Below are positions 26,274 through 35,090 of a stretch of DNA of 64,000 nt, one piece after another. The position numbers were made by a program, and so were the translations under genes. Source of the stretch: CALDTK01 sp965215115 (GTDB lineage: Bacteria > Bacteroidota > Bacteroidia > Chitinophagales > Saprospiraceae); NCBI GenBank assembly GCA_965215115.1, contig OZ244050.1, positions 682,001 to 746,000 of the forward strand, written 5' to 3'. Each line of letters opens with the position of its first letter. Position 1 is the stretch's first letter. The notes under the pieces were generated by a model. That model had not been told where the DNA came from and ran no database searches. It saw only the letters and a program-made list of their open reading frames with translations.

Positions 26274-26936
26274 CTAATCGCAGGCCGTCGTCCGCGCGAT
26301 GTCGCAGTAGGTAGCCCACCAAGGATTGAAACGATTGTCCTCCGCATCGTTGCTCATCGCCAAGAGCGCCTCCACGTCCTGCCCGTAGCGAAAGTGCATG
26401 TGGATCGGTTCGCCGTGCGGGGAGCGGGAGATGACGTACTTATACTCCGAGCAGTCTCCGGAGAAGTCTTCCACTTTTTTAAATACATCCCAGATCGAAG
26501 TCTTGGACTGGGCCGGATAGTAGTGCGGATCGGGGCGGCTACCGACGAACTCGTAGCCGCACTCTGCCAGCTGCTTGTTGAAGTCGGTATGGTCGTAGAT
26601 AGCCATCCGCGTAATTGAACCGGCTTCTTTGCTGGTGGTGAGCTTCAGGCGACCCGGGTTCCGCGGATCGTTGTTGGACATCGAGTCCCCAGGGTTGAGG
26701 TGAAACTCACCGTTCATCGCCAGGTACGTAAACGCGGGCCTCTCGGCGCTGGCGTCGTAGTGGCTGTGGCCGTCGCCGCGGTCGTCCGGCCCGTGCGTGT
26801 GGGCAATCTCCTCGCCGTCCGGGCCGTGCGTATGGCCGTCGGCCCCGTGGGTGTGCGTGTCGGGTCCGTGCTCGTGCCCGCAACTGGCCAACAGCGTAGC
26901 ACTGATCAGCAAGCGGGTGAAGGTTGCAATATTCAT
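26274..26936 (-). CDS. His-rich lipoprotein, probable metal binder
   Basis: A 220-residue lipoprotein (lipobox ISATLLASC at residues 11-19) with a striking His/Gly/Asp-rich N-terminal part directly after the lipid anchor (repeats of the form THTHGADGHTHGPDG), then a globular domain with four Cys (ECGYEF, GDCSEY, TYCDI, TACD). His repeats of this sort bind Zn, Ni or Cu. It lies downstream of a TonB receptor in the same direction and near a second His-rich protein, so a role in metal capture is likely but inferred. The globular part matches no family I know. Confidence 0.7.
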   Translation of the reverse strand: MNIATFTRLLISATLLASCGHEHGPDTHTHGADGHTHGPDGEEIAHTHGPDDRGDGHSHYDASAERPAFTYLAMNGEFHLNPGDSMSNNDPRNPGRLKLTTSKEAGSITRMAIYDHTDFNKQLAECGYEFVGSRPDPHYYPAQSKTSIWDVFKKVEDFSGDCSEYKYVISRSPHGEPIHMHFRYGQDVEALLAMSNDAEDNRFNPWWATYCDIARTTACD

Positions 26937-26945
26937 GAGAAGTAG

Positions 26946-26960
26946 GTTTTGACGAAAGTC
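26946..26960 (+). repeat. Mini-hairpin motif copy, GAC/GTC stem
   Basis: GTTTTGACGAAAGTC, with a compensated middle base pair; placed between the His-rich lipoprotein gene and the terminator of the TonB receptor gene. Confidence 0.88.
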
Positions 26961-26961
26961 G

Positions 26962-27013
26962 AAAAAAGCGGAAGCCCGGCCAGGCGGAAGCGCACCATCC
27001 TGGCCGAACTTCC
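26962..27013 (-). terminator. Rho-independent terminator after the TonB receptor
   Basis: CCGGCCAGG (26976-26984) pairs with CCTGGCCG (26999-27006), extended by GGAAG with CTTCC; on the minus strand a T run follows. Confidence 0.75.
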
Positions 27014-27022
27014 CGGGTGAGG

Positions 27023-29296
27023 TTAGAAGCTGTAGATCACGCCGGCCGTTACGTTGCGGGTGGGCGCAGGCGTAAAAATCTGGGAGCCGACATCGCCGAA
27101 GACCGTCTCCGAGTATTCGGCATCGAATAAGTTGCGGACTTCCACGAACGCCCGACCGCTCCTAGCGGAAGTCTGGTCGAAATTGTAGAACAAGAAGAGG
27201 TTCGAGACGGTGTATCCGTCGTAGCTCGCCGTGTTGTCGGAGTTAGTGAAGTAGGAGCCCACGTCGCGGATCATGTACCGTGCGCCGAGCCCACTCGGCA
27301 GCGCGTACGAGACGTCGAACATGCCAATCGTCTGCGGGATGTTTACCAAGCTCTTGCCGACGAACAGCAACTCTGGATTCTCCTCGACGCTAGTCGTGAT
27401 GTACGAGAAGGTGCCGCGGATCCGCAGGCCGGGTAGAGGCTTGACGACGGCCTCCGTCTCGATCCCCGAGCGCATGGTCCGACCGACGTTGACCAAGTCG
27501 CCCGACCCCGGAGGGCTTTCGAAAATTTCGTTGGAAGTATTCAGGACGAAACCGACGGCGTCGAGCTCGAGCCAACGCACACCCGTGTAGGAGGCCCCCA
27601 ATTCGTACTGCCAAAGCTGCACGGGCTCTAGGTCCAACTCCTGGTCGTACTTGTCGGCGCTATTCGGCAGCGAGAAGCCATTCGAGGCACTGGCCCGCAG
27701 GTCTAAGCCCTCGTAAACCGTCGACCGAAGCCCGAGCTTCGGGGTCACGTTAGAGAGGTTGCCGATCTCATTCGAGAAGGATGGCCGCCCAGGGTCGTTG
27801 CTGTTAAACGAGCCGAAGAACTTGTCGTAGCGCAGGCCAATAGATGGCCGGAAGAAGCGACTCACGTTAAACTCACCCTGCGCAAAGAGCGAAACCGTCT
27901 GGACATCGTAGTCCCGCTGGAGGATTTGCTCGCCGCGCACGCGGTTGCTCGAGCGCCAGCGCTTCCGGTCGGTGGACTCGGTGTAGAACTCCGCTCCCGC
28001 CACGTAGTCCATGCGCACATCGCCGATTCCGCCTTTGCCGTTGAGGCTCGCCCCGGTGGCATACACGTTTCGCGTGTTGAAGCGCTCCGTCTGCCCACCC
28101 GGGGCCAAGCCGAACTTGGCAAAGCGGGTGAAGTCCTGCTGTACGGCGTAGCCGAACACCAACAGCCGCAGACTATCGGAGATATTGTGGTTGACGTCCA
28201 CGCGCTGGGAGTAGAATTGCTTGGCGCCACCGTCGTTCTCGGCGTTCGTCTCCTGGGTGCGACGCAGGTCCCGGTCGTTCAGGCGCGGCTCGCGGATGTA
28301 GCCGGCGGCCTCCCACTCGCTGCTGTGGCCCCGCAGCGAAAGCGCCACGTCGGTCTTATCCGTGAGCTGGTAGCCGATCCGGCCCGCGACATTCCCCCGG
28401 AGGTAGTCGGAGTTTTCGGCGTAGCCATCGGACTGGTAAAACTGGAATGCCAAGTTGGTCTCGAGCTCGCGCCCTCGGCTACCGACGGCGATGTCCTTGC
28501 CGAGCGCATACTGGGCGTTCACGGTTTCGTACGATCCGCCGGAGACGCTAATGTCCTGGTAGTTGCCGCCCTTGCGGGTCTCCATGGCCAGCGTCCCGCC
28601 CTCGGCGAAGCGACCGAAGAGCACGGAGGAGGGCCCCTTGTAGACCTTCACCGACTCGAGTTCGAGCGGGATCAGGATGTTGAGGTCGGCGTAGCCATCG
28701 GAGTGGCCCTCGGCCTCGTTGAGGGAGATGCCGTCGACCTGGGCGCCGGCCTGCCCCTCGTGGCCGCCGCCGCCGAAGCCACGGATGGAGAACTGATCGG
28801 CCACCCCACCCTGGTTGTAAGACAGTAGATCCACCCCCGGAATCTGCTCGATGAGGCGGATGGGGTGATCTACGTTAAGGGTGCGAATCTGCTCCTTGTC
28901 GAGCTCGTTGACGGTAATGGTGCGGTTGCGCGGGTCGAGGGCTTCGCCGCGGACCATGATCTCGCTCAGGGCCGTCACGGAGCTCCGCAGGCTGAAGTTG
29001 ACCTGCTTGCGCTCGCCGTCGGCCAGGCTAACCTTGCGCGTCTCCGTCTCGATCCCGACCGAGGTCGCCACCAGCGTGTACGTGCCGGCGGCTAAGTTGC
29101 TGATGACGAATTGGCCCTGGGCGTCGGTTAGGGCTCCGGTGTTGGTGTCTTCGACAAGGATGCTCACGCCCTCGAGACCTTCGTCGGATTCGGAACGGAC
29201 GACGCCGGTGAGGGAGGAAGTCTGGCCGGTGGCCAGGGTTGCGGACAGGGCACAGCAGAGCAGGCCCGCCGCGGTGGGCAGGTAAAATGGATTCAT
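27023..29296 (-). CDS. TonB-dependent receptor, probable metal chelate uptake
   Basis: A 757-residue outer-membrane receptor: signal peptide (1-26, ending LATGQ), carboxypeptidase-regulatory-like domain (about 28-110, LTGVVRSESDEGLEGVSILV), plug domain (about 120-240, with IEQIPGVDLLSYNQGG and SVKVYKGPSSVLFGRFAEGG) and a 22-strand barrel ending in GVIYSF. The start at 29296 begins the signal peptide. Neighbouring His-rich proteins suggest a metal or metallophore as ligand (inference). It is the only large gene in this 4-kb group and has its own terminator. Confidence 0.9.
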   Translation of the reverse strand: MNPFYLPTAAGLLCCALSATLATGQTSSLTGVVRSESDEGLEGVSILVEDTNTGALTDAQGQFVISNLAAGTYTLVATSVGIETETRKVSLADGERKQVNFSLRSSVTALSEIMVRGEALDPRNRTITVNELDKEQIRTLNVDHPIRLIEQIPGVDLLSYNQGGVADQFSIRGFGGGGHEGQAGAQVDGISLNEAEGHSDGYADLNILIPLELESVKVYKGPSSVLFGRFAEGGTLAMETRKGGNYQDISVSGGSYETVNAQYALGKDIAVGSRGRELETNLAFQFYQSDGYAENSDYLRGNVAGRIGYQLTDKTDVALSLRGHSSEWEAAGYIREPRLNDRDLRRTQETNAENDGGAKQFYSQRVDVNHNISDSLRLLVFGYAVQQDFTRFAKFGLAPGGQTERFNTRNVYATGASLNGKGGIGDVRMDYVAGAEFYTESTDRKRWRSSNRVRGEQILQRDYDVQTVSLFAQGEFNVSRFFRPSIGLRYDKFFGSFNSNDPGRPSFSNEIGNLSNVTPKLGLRSTVYEGLDLRASASNGFSLPNSADKYDQELDLEPVQLWQYELGASYTGVRWLELDAVGFVLNTSNEIFESPPGSGDLVNVGRTMRSGIETEAVVKPLPGLRIRGTFSYITTSVEENPELLFVGKSLVNIPQTIGMFDVSYALPSGLGARYMIRDVGSYFTNSDNTASYDGYTVSNLFLFYNFDQTSARSGRAFVEVRNLFDAEYSETVFGDVGSQIFTPAPTRNVTAGVIYSF

Positions 29297-29440
29297 CTGA
29301 GATGAGATTTGGAAATAGATAATAGGGGCCGGCGCGGGCGCGCGGAGCTGCACGGCGCGGGCTCTGGTGGTGCGGCAAGCCGGGTCTCGCGATCCGGTTT
29401 CACAAATCCTGCCTGGCCCGCGCGCTATGCTAGACACGGG

Positions 29441-29455
29441 GGCTTTCGCCAAAAC
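29441..29455 (-). repeat. Mini-hairpin motif copy, consensus
   Basis: Exact consensus GTTTTGGCGAAAGCC on the minus strand in the gap between the TonB receptor gene and the His-rich membrane protein gene. Confidence 0.9.
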
Positions 29456-29543
29456 CTTACATGCGTCGTGCAGCCCCGGGGGCGCTACCGCGGTCCGAGG
29501 AGGGGCCCGCTCGGGGGCCCTTAAGTGCGTACGGAGCGGGGGC

Positions 29544-30104
29544 TCAGGCCTGCGGCGGGGGCACGACGGTGCGCAGCGAGGGCCCGTGGGGCGGCTGCTC
29601 GTCGAGGGGGCGGAACTTCGCCCGTGTGTGAGGGCCGAGGTCGGCCCAGTTCACTTCCTGCAGCGAAGGGTGCTGGTCGATGACCTTCTTCTTGGCTGCC
29701 GGGTGGTTGAGTTGCTTTTCGCCGGAGGGCGCGGTCGAGGACTCGGGCTGCTCCTGGGCCGCGGCGAGGGCGGAGAGGAGGGGGTGCCCATGCCCGTGCT
29801 CCGCGTCGTGCGCGTGCGCGTGCTGGCGGTCGTGCTGGCGCGCGGTAACTAAGTCGGCCCGCTGTCGCAGGCCGCTGAAATTGTGGCGGTGCGGCGCTGG
29901 GTGCCCGTGTGAGTGGCCGTGGTCGTGGCTATGGCCGTGATCATGGCCGTGCGTGTCATTGCCCGCGACACGGTCCCACACCGCGTCGAGCTCGTGGCTC
30001 AGCGTGTGCGCCACCCCGAGCGCGCCCTCGACCAGGTGGCAGAGCCCGTAGCTGAGCAGCAGCACGAGCGCCAGGAGGCGAAGCGGGGTGGAGTGTGGGC
30101 GCAC
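29544..30104 (-). CDS. His-rich exported protein
   Basis: A 186-residue protein with an N-terminal hydrophobic segment (about residues 8-26, possibly uncleaved) and a dense His region at about 50-105 (GHDHGHSHDHGHSHGHPAPH, then QHAHAHDAEHGHGH). The C-terminal part is Pro-rich. It resembles the periplasmic His-rich proteins found with zinc or nickel uptake genes in Bacteroidota. It lies 250 bp upstream of the TonB receptor in the same direction, so it may be co-transcribed with it. Function inferred from composition and position. Confidence 0.7.
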   Translation of the reverse strand: MRPHSTPLRLLALVLLLSYGLCHLVEGALGVAHTLSHELDAVWDRVAGNDTHGHDHGHSHDHGHSHGHPAPHRHNFSGLRQRADLVTARQHDRQHAHAHDAEHGHGHPLLSALAAAQEQPESSTAPSGEKQLNHPAAKKKVIDQHPSLQEVNWADLGPHTRAKFRPLDEQPPHGPSLRTVVPPPQA

Positions 30105-30188
30105 GGGAGTTCGGGCGGGAATTTGCGTGCAAGGTATTCCTATATGTAGGGGCCGCGCTATACCAGGAAGCGGCTAAAGCGGGGTAGA

Positions 30189-30662
30189 TCAGTAGGTTTG
30201 TCCGGAGGGTGACGCCGAGGAAGGGCGCCGCCCCGCCGCCAGCGCCTCTGGGAGCGTCGCCGCGAAGGTCGCGCCCGAGATGGCCGTCGCCACCTGGCAC
30301 CAGCTGCACAGCGCCTTGTTGAGCTGCCACTCCTCGCGTGCGAGCCTGATGCAGTTGATGAAGTCAAACCCGGCCTTCGCCGCGGCCAGCAGCGGGAGCG
30401 CGGGTTGCTCGCGCGCGCGGTCGGCCCCGCCGGCGCCGATGAGGACGGCCGTGATGCCGTAGTGGTTGAGCATCAGGAGGCCGTCGGCGGTCTGGAGGAG
30501 CTCGTAGGCGTACTCCGAGGCGTCGACACGCTCGGCGTCCCAGATGCCGCCCGGGAGGATGTCGGGGAGGCGCTTAAACAAGCCCGTCTGGTAGGCACCG
30601 ACGACCCCGCCGATGAAGGCGCCCGCGAGCGAGAGCGCGATGCCCTGGCGGCGGCGTTTCAT
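30189..30662 (-). CDS. VKOR-like membrane protein
   Basis: A 157-residue membrane protein with a helix at about residues 6-24 and others later, and the active-site-like motif LCSWCQVATAISGATF, a CxxC in a membrane segment as in vitamin K epoxide reductase homologues that pass electrons to disulfide-forming enzymes. The MKRRRQGIALSLAGA start (30662) matches the usual beginning of this family; an in-frame ATG at 30722 would add 20 residues. Only one Cys pair is visible, whereas full VKOR proteins have two, so it may be a divergent member. Confidence 0.6.
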   Translation of the reverse strand: MKRRRQGIALSLAGAFIGGVVGAYQTGLFKRLPDILPGGIWDAERVDASEYAYELLQTADGLLMLNHYGITAVLIGAGGADRAREQPALPLLAAAKAGFDFINCIRLAREEWQLNKALCSWCQVATAISGATFAATLPEALAAGRRPSSASPSGQTY

Positions 30663-30918
30663 GTGCGGAGACTGGGCTTTGCGGAGTTCGTGACTGAGTT
30701 GGGCGGGGGGGACGGTGTGCATGGCAAAGCTTTGTTAAAAGAGGTTGACCGCGGGCAGATTGTTGCGCCCGGTCGTGATCCGTCGGCGCGAACGTGGCGC
30801 TAGTCGATCCGTAGCCCCGTGTGCGTGGTCCGCAAAACCTCGGGTATCTAGTTTCGCCACAGTGTAAGCCCCTCCGGCAGGCACCAATAGTGGTGCGCGC
30901 GCACGCGTCTTTAAGAGC

Positions 30919-31209
30919 ATGATGTACCCGGCACTCTCCAACGACATCGTGCTCGACCGGCGGCGGTTTTACCTCTTAGCCATCCTGCCTTTCGCGGTGT
31001 TGACGCCCATTATGATTGGGGTTGCTTTCGCGACGCAGGGCTTGTGGCAGTTTGTCGCGCTCGGCGTCCTGCTGTTACACACGGCCGGATGTAGTGGCGA
31101 TTTTGCTCTGATCAACTATTTCTACGTCAACAGAACCAAAAATATCCTCACCTACGACGATGTCGAGCGACAGGTCTCGCACTTCTACGAGATCGCCGAG
31201 CCGGCGTAG
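30919..31209 (+). CDS. DUF3267-like membrane protein, probably N-terminally truncated
   Basis: A 96-residue protein with two hydrophobic segments (about 20-40 and 44-62) and the stretch GCSGDFALINYFYVNRTKNI followed by LTYDDVE, which resembles the C-terminal part of DUF3267 putative zincin-type membrane proteases. The family normally has about 180-200 residues with an HExxH site in the N-terminal half, absent here, so this looks like a shortened form or relic. The gene is followed by a consensus mini-hairpin copy (31219-31233). Confidence 0.5.
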   Translation: MMYPALSNDIVLDRRRFYLLAILPFAVLTPIMIGVAFATQGLWQFVALGVLLLHTAGCSGDFALINYFYVNRTKNILTYDDVERQVSHFYEIAEPA

Positions 31210-31218
31210 GGGCCCCCG

Positions 31219-31233
31219 GTTTTGGCGAAAGCC
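31219..31233 (+). repeat. Mini-hairpin motif copy, consensus
   Basis: Exact consensus, 10 bp after the stop codon of the small membrane protein gene. Confidence 0.9.
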
Positions 31234-31331
31234 GCCTTCTTGATCGGTAGACTCCGAAACCTCGCCCCTCGACACCTCAACCCTTCTGTCCTCGACCCCG
31301 CACCGCCGGCCCGCCGGCCCGCCGGCCCGCC

Positions 31332-31515
31332 GCACCGCCGGCCCGCCGCCCGTCGCTGCGCTCGCGGGCGGCAAACCGGCTCCGGCAGGACGCGGACCTA
31401 CGGCCCGCCGGGGGGCAACCCACGCACCGCCGGCCCGCCGCCCGTCGCTGCGCTCGCGGGCGGCAAACCGGCTCCGGCAGGACGCGGACCTCACGGCCCG
31501 CCGGGGAGGCGACCC
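31332..31515. repeat. 92-bp direct tandem duplication, GC-rich
   Basis: Positions 31332-31423 and 31424-31515 are nearly identical; both hold the phrase cgctgcgctcgcgggcggca and a Pro/Arg-codon-like pattern of CCG and GCC. Preceded by short CCGCCGGCC repeats. It fills most of the gap between the small membrane protein and the potassium transporter; no gene is supported here. Confidence 0.85.
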
Positions 31516-31568
31516 ACGCGGTAGCGCCTTCAACACTTCTGCCCCTCACCCTTCGACACTTCTCCCCC

Positions 31569-32894
31569 TCACACCGCCAAATCCTCCTCCTCCGGGTCCG
31601 CTGCCTGCGTACTGTTGCCGAATAGGGCCAACCCCGCGCTCAGCGGCCCGAGCCTGCCTAAGAACATCAACCCGCACAAGATCAACTTCCCCAGCGGCGA
31701 GAGCGTCGCCGTCGGACCGGCCGACAGCCCCACCGTCCCCAGGGCGCTCAGGCTCTCGAACAGCACGTCGTACGGGTGCTCCTCCTCGACGAGCAGCAGG
31801 AGGAAGGTCCCGACGCAGACCGTGAGCACGTAGAAGAAAAACTTGCTCACCGCCAGGCGCATGCGGTGGTTCGGGATGATGCGCCCCATGTGCGTCGCGC
31901 GCTCCTTACCGCGCAGCGTGCTCTTGAGCTGCGCCCAGAGCGCCGTGAACGTAGTCGACTTCAGGCCCCCGCCCGTGCCCGACGGGCTCGCCCCCACGAT
32001 CATCAGCATCATGATCAAAAACAGCGGCGCCGCCGCGAGGCCCGTGATCGGGACGGTGTTAAAGCCAACCGTGGTCATGGCGGACATGCTCTGGAAGAAA
32101 GCCACCTGGATGCCGACCTCCGGGGCCATCGCGTAGATGGTCGGGTCGGCGTGGTAGAGGATTACCGTCCCGCCTACCAGCCCGATGGCCGTGAAGCGCA
32201 GGATGATGCGGCTCGTGTACGTGAGCGGGCGCCGCTCCGGGCCGAGGCGCGAGAAGAAGTCCGCCGCGACGATGAAGCCGAGGGCCCCGAGGATCGACAG
32301 GCACGCGATCACGACGTTGAGCCAGAAGTCGTCCGCGAAGGCCTCGAAGCCCGTCCCGAACGTCGAGAAGCCCGCCGTACAGAACGCCGAGATCGAGTGG
32401 AAAATCGCACTGTAGACCGGGTCCTCCACCCCGGCGTTGCTGAAGATCGCGGCCAGGAGCAGCGCGCCCACCACCTCGATCGAGACGCAGTAAATGATGA
32501 GGCGCGTGATGAAGCTCGCCAGGTCAAACCCCTCCGGCAGCGAGAAGTCCGTGCTCAGCAGCGCCGACTGCGAACTCGACAGCGTGCGCTTGCGCATCAG
32601 CACCACGAAGGACCCGAGCGACATGTACCCGATGCCGCCCAACTGTATGAGCAGCAAGATGATGACCTGCCCGAAGCGCGTGTAGTCCGTGCCCGTACTC
32701 AGGGTCGAGAGGCCCGTGGTGCTCAGGGCGCTCGTCGCCGTGAAGAAGTGATCGAGCGACGACAGCGCGCTCGTCGAGGCCGCCGGCAGGCACAGCAGCC
32801 CGAAGCCAACGACGAGGATGCACAGGTACCCGTAGGCGAGGAATTGCGTGGGCGGGAGCCCGAGCGGGAGCTCGGAGCGGCGGGATGGCGGCAT
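31569..32894 (-). CDS. ktrB: KtrB/TrkH-family potassium transporter
   Basis: A 441-residue inner-membrane potassium uptake subunit with the four membrane-pore-membrane repeats of the Trk/Ktr/HKT family. The selectivity-filter glycines are visible as STTGLST, CTAGFST, TTVGFNT and GTVGLSA, one per repeat. The start at 32894 (MPPSRRSELPLG) avoids an implausible leader. KtrB normally works with a cytosolic KtrA ring, whose gene is not in the window, so it must lie elsewhere or be dispensable. Confidence 0.88.
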   Translation of the reverse strand: MPPSRRSELPLGLPPTQFLAYGYLCILVVGFGLLCLPAASTSALSSLDHFFTATSALSTTGLSTLSTGTDYTRFGQVIILLLIQLGGIGYMSLGSFVVLMRKRTLSSSQSALLSTDFSLPEGFDLASFITRLIIYCVSIEVVGALLLAAIFSNAGVEDPVYSAIFHSISAFCTAGFSTFGTGFEAFADDFWLNVVIACLSILGALGFIVAADFFSRLGPERRPLTYTSRIILRFTAIGLVGGTVILYHADPTIYAMAPEVGIQVAFFQSMSAMTTVGFNTVPITGLAAAPLFLIMMLMIVGASPSGTGGGLKSTTFTALWAQLKSTLRGKERATHMGRIIPNHRMRLAVSKFFFYVLTVCVGTFLLLLVEEEHPYDVLFESLSALGTVGLSAGPTATLSPLGKLILCGLMFLGRLGPLSAGLALFGNSTQAADPEEEDLAV

Positions 32895-33087
32895 GGTGGG
32901 CGGCGGTAAGGCGCGGCGAAGGTGGGGCCTGGGCGGGAGTCTGTAGCTTGGTTCTAGAACAGCACCCTGCCCCACCCGGGCTGGTCAGCCTCGGGCGCGG
33001 CGGGCCGGCCAGCGACTGCGGCCACGACGACTTGCCGCTGCCGAAGACTCAACGGCCGGCAGGGGTCTTCCCGCGGAGCGAGTAAAA

Positions 33088-33426
33088 TCACGCGGTGACG
33101 ATTGCGTGACTGGCCCCCCCCCCCGCGTGCCGTAGCCCCCAGAGCTTCGCGCCGTGCAGCACGACCAGCACGGCGGAGCCGAGATACATGAGCCAGGCGC
33201 CGCCCGCGAACCCAGTGTGCTCGCAGGCGATGCCGGCGGCGAAGACGCCCCACGCGACCCACAGCCCCATCCGCGCGCGGGCGTCGGAGGAGTGGCGGGC
33301 CGAGGCCCAGACGGCGACTAGGCTCAGCGCCAGGAAGAGGAAGTCGAGTCCTTCCCAGAGTTCGGCCGCGGCGCCACAACCGTACCCAGGAATACTCAGC
33401 GAAGGACGCCGCGCCGGAAGAACATT
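33088..33426 (-). pseudogene. MerC-domain protein, N-terminus missing
   Basis: The frame encodes three transmembrane segments typical of the second part of MerC-domain proteins of Bacteroidota: LWEGLDFLFLALSLVAVW, GLWVAWGVFAAGIACEHTG and LMYLGSAVLVVLHGAKLW. The first helix with the HC metal site is absent. No ATG, GTG or TTG start precedes the conserved part in frame, and upstream DNA is immediately taken by the arsR promoter and gene. It is therefore probably a 5'-truncated relic; a rare start codon cannot be excluded. Its position back-to-back with arsR fits an ancestral ArsR-MerC metal-resistance pair. Confidence 0.6.
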
Positions 33427-33461
33427 AATCGTAACATTGCGATCAACAAACCCCTATTGCC

Positions 33462-33794
33462 ATGGGCCTCGTCAATCCCGCCCGCTTCCCCCCCGCCCAC
33501 ACCCGCCTCGCCGAACTCGCGCGCGCCCTCGCGCACCCGGCGCGCATCGCCATCCTCCAGCACCTGCTCAAGCGCCAGACCTGCGTCTGCGGCGAACTCG
33601 TCGCCGAGATCGGCCTCGCGCAACCAACTATCTCGCAGCACCTCAAGGAGCTCAAGCAGCTCGGCCTCATCCGCGGCGAGGTCGAGGGCACGCGCGTGTG
33701 CTACTGCATCGACGCGGGCGCCTGGGACGAGCTGCGGGCGCAGTTCGGTGACTTCCTCGGACAAGCAGTCGCCGGCTCCTCCGATTGTTGCTAG
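33462..33794 (+). CDS. arsR: ArsR/SmtB-family metal-sensing repressor
   Basis: A 110-residue winged-helix repressor that should release DNA when it binds a metal or metalloid. The recognition region CVCGELVAEIGLAQPTISQH holds the ArsR-type Cys pair at the start of the recognition helix (family pattern ELCVCDL), followed by LKQLGLIRGEVEGTRVCYCI and a C-terminal SSDCC that may add ligands. The gap upstream contains a direct repeat AACATT-N6-AACATT and the half sites ATCG/CGAT (33421-33443), possible operator bases. It is divergent from the MerC relic and 35 bp upstream of the phosphoesterase gene. Confidence 0.9.
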   Translation: MGLVNPARFPPAHTRLAELARALAHPARIAILQHLLKRQTCVCGELVAEIGLAQPTISQHLKELKQLGLIRGEVEGTRVCYCIDAGAWDELRAQFGDFLGQAVAGSSDCC

Positions 33795-33797
33795 ACC

Positions 33798-33812
33798 CGC
33801 TTTCGCTAAAAC
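33798..33812 (-). repeat. Mini-hairpin motif copy with one stem mismatch
   Basis: GTTTTAGCGAAAGCG: the two inner pairs hold and the outer one does not. It fills the short gap between arsR and the phosphoesterase gene. Confidence 0.6.
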
Positions 33813-33829
33813 CTACGTCACCTACCGCC

Positions 33830-34603
33830 ATGACGATTGCACTCTTCAGCGACATCCACGCCAACCTCCCCGCGCTGGAGGCCTTCTTCGCGGACCTCGA
33901 CCGTCGCGAGGTCGATGCCGTGTACTGCCTCGGCGACCTCGTCGGCTACAACACCTGGCCCAACGAGGTCATCGACGCCATCCGCGCGCGCCGCATCCCC
34001 ACGATCGCCGGCAACTACGACTTCGGCGTCGGGCGCGCGAGCGACGACTGCGGCTGCGCCTACACGAGCGACGACGAGCGCGCCAACGGCTCTGTCTCCA
34101 TTGCCCTGAGCAACGAGCTGGTCACCGCCCGCAACCGCGCCTACCTCCGTGACCTGCCGGCGCACCTGCGCCTCGAGTTTCGCGATGGCGCCACGGCCCA
34201 CGACCTGCTCCTCGTGCACGGCAGTCCGCGCAAGATTAACGAATACCTGTTCGAGGACCGCGGCGAGGCGGGCCTATTGCGTCTCATGCAAAAAGCAAAC
34301 GCCGACGTGCTTTGCTTCGGGCACACCCACCAGCCCTACCACCGCGTCCTCGAAGACACCACCGGCGGCGCCGCCCGCTACCGCCACGCGATCAATGTCG
34401 GCTCCGTCGGTAAGCCCAAGGACCGTGACACGCGCGGGTGCTACGCCCTGTTGACGCTCGCGGAGCCGACCGCCCCCCTCACGCGCGAGAGCGTCGGCGT
34501 GGAGTTCGTCCGCTTCGCCTACGACATCGAGCGCGCGGCCCGGGCCGTGGAGGAGAGTATCCTGCCGAATGTCTACGCCGACAACCTGCGGCGTGGCTAC
34601 TGA
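33830..34603 (+). CDS. Calcineurin-like metallophosphoesterase
   Basis: A 257-residue cytosolic phosphoesterase of the YfcE/MPP type with all metal-site blocks: FSDIHANLPAL (DxH), YCLGDLVGYN (GDxxGY), IAGNYD (GNxD), LLVHGSPRK (GSP) and CFGHTHQPYH (GHTH). A YDFGVGRASDDCGCAY insert with extra Cys follows the third block. It lies behind arsR and probably in one transcript with it; such pairs recur in Bacteroidota, but the substrate is unknown. The ATG at 33830 is chosen because the conserved first strand follows it directly. Confidence 0.88.
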   Translation: MTIALFSDIHANLPALEAFFADLDRREVDAVYCLGDLVGYNTWPNEVIDAIRARRIPTIAGNYDFGVGRASDDCGCAYTSDDERANGSVSIALSNELVTARNRAYLRDLPAHLRLEFRDGATAHDLLLVHGSPRKINEYLFEDRGEAGLLRLMQKANADVLCFGHTHQPYHRVLEDTTGGAARYRHAINVGSVGKPKDRDTRGCYALLTLAEPTAPLTRESVGVEFVRFAYDIERAARAVEESILPNVYADNLRRGY

Positions 34604-35090
34604 TATTCGCATGCAAGCCTTGCTGTTGGCTCTCACTACTCGCCGAGACGCGGCTCGCGCGCGGCGAGATGGGGGCTTCCGCCAAAACCCGCCAGACTTC
34701 CCTTGCCACGAAGACGTTTGGGGGCGAACCGCTCGGCTACATCTTGATGTCTGGCCCAGAGGCAGTCGAACGGCGCGGGGGCGTTCGACCGCTTCCGAGC
34801 GGCGCCCCTGACAGTACCTCGCGCCACGGCCCGCAGGCAGTCGAACGGCGGAGACGTTCGGCCGACTCCAGCTCACCTTCGCGTTACGCCCAAGCTACGG
34901 ATGCGCTCTCGCCCCAGATCCCCGTGTGCGTCTCCAGAGACGAGATCGCTGCTTACCGATGGAATCGGCACGCGGGCTGCCGCTACATACACATACTTCG
35001 CCCCTACCATGACTCGCCTTGGCTCCGGGGCGACGCCCTAACGGGCGCCAAACCACAGGTTCAGCGAATCCCAAGATGGCTCCGAAACGA
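34604..35090. other. Intergenic, GC-rich repeats and one mini-hairpin copy
   Basis: No gene is supported here. It contains a GGAA-loop motif copy (34674-34688, minus strand), two copies of the phrase gcagtcgaacggcg (about 34763 and 34843) and a short inverted repeat around gttcgaccgcttccgagcgg. Confidence 0.55.
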
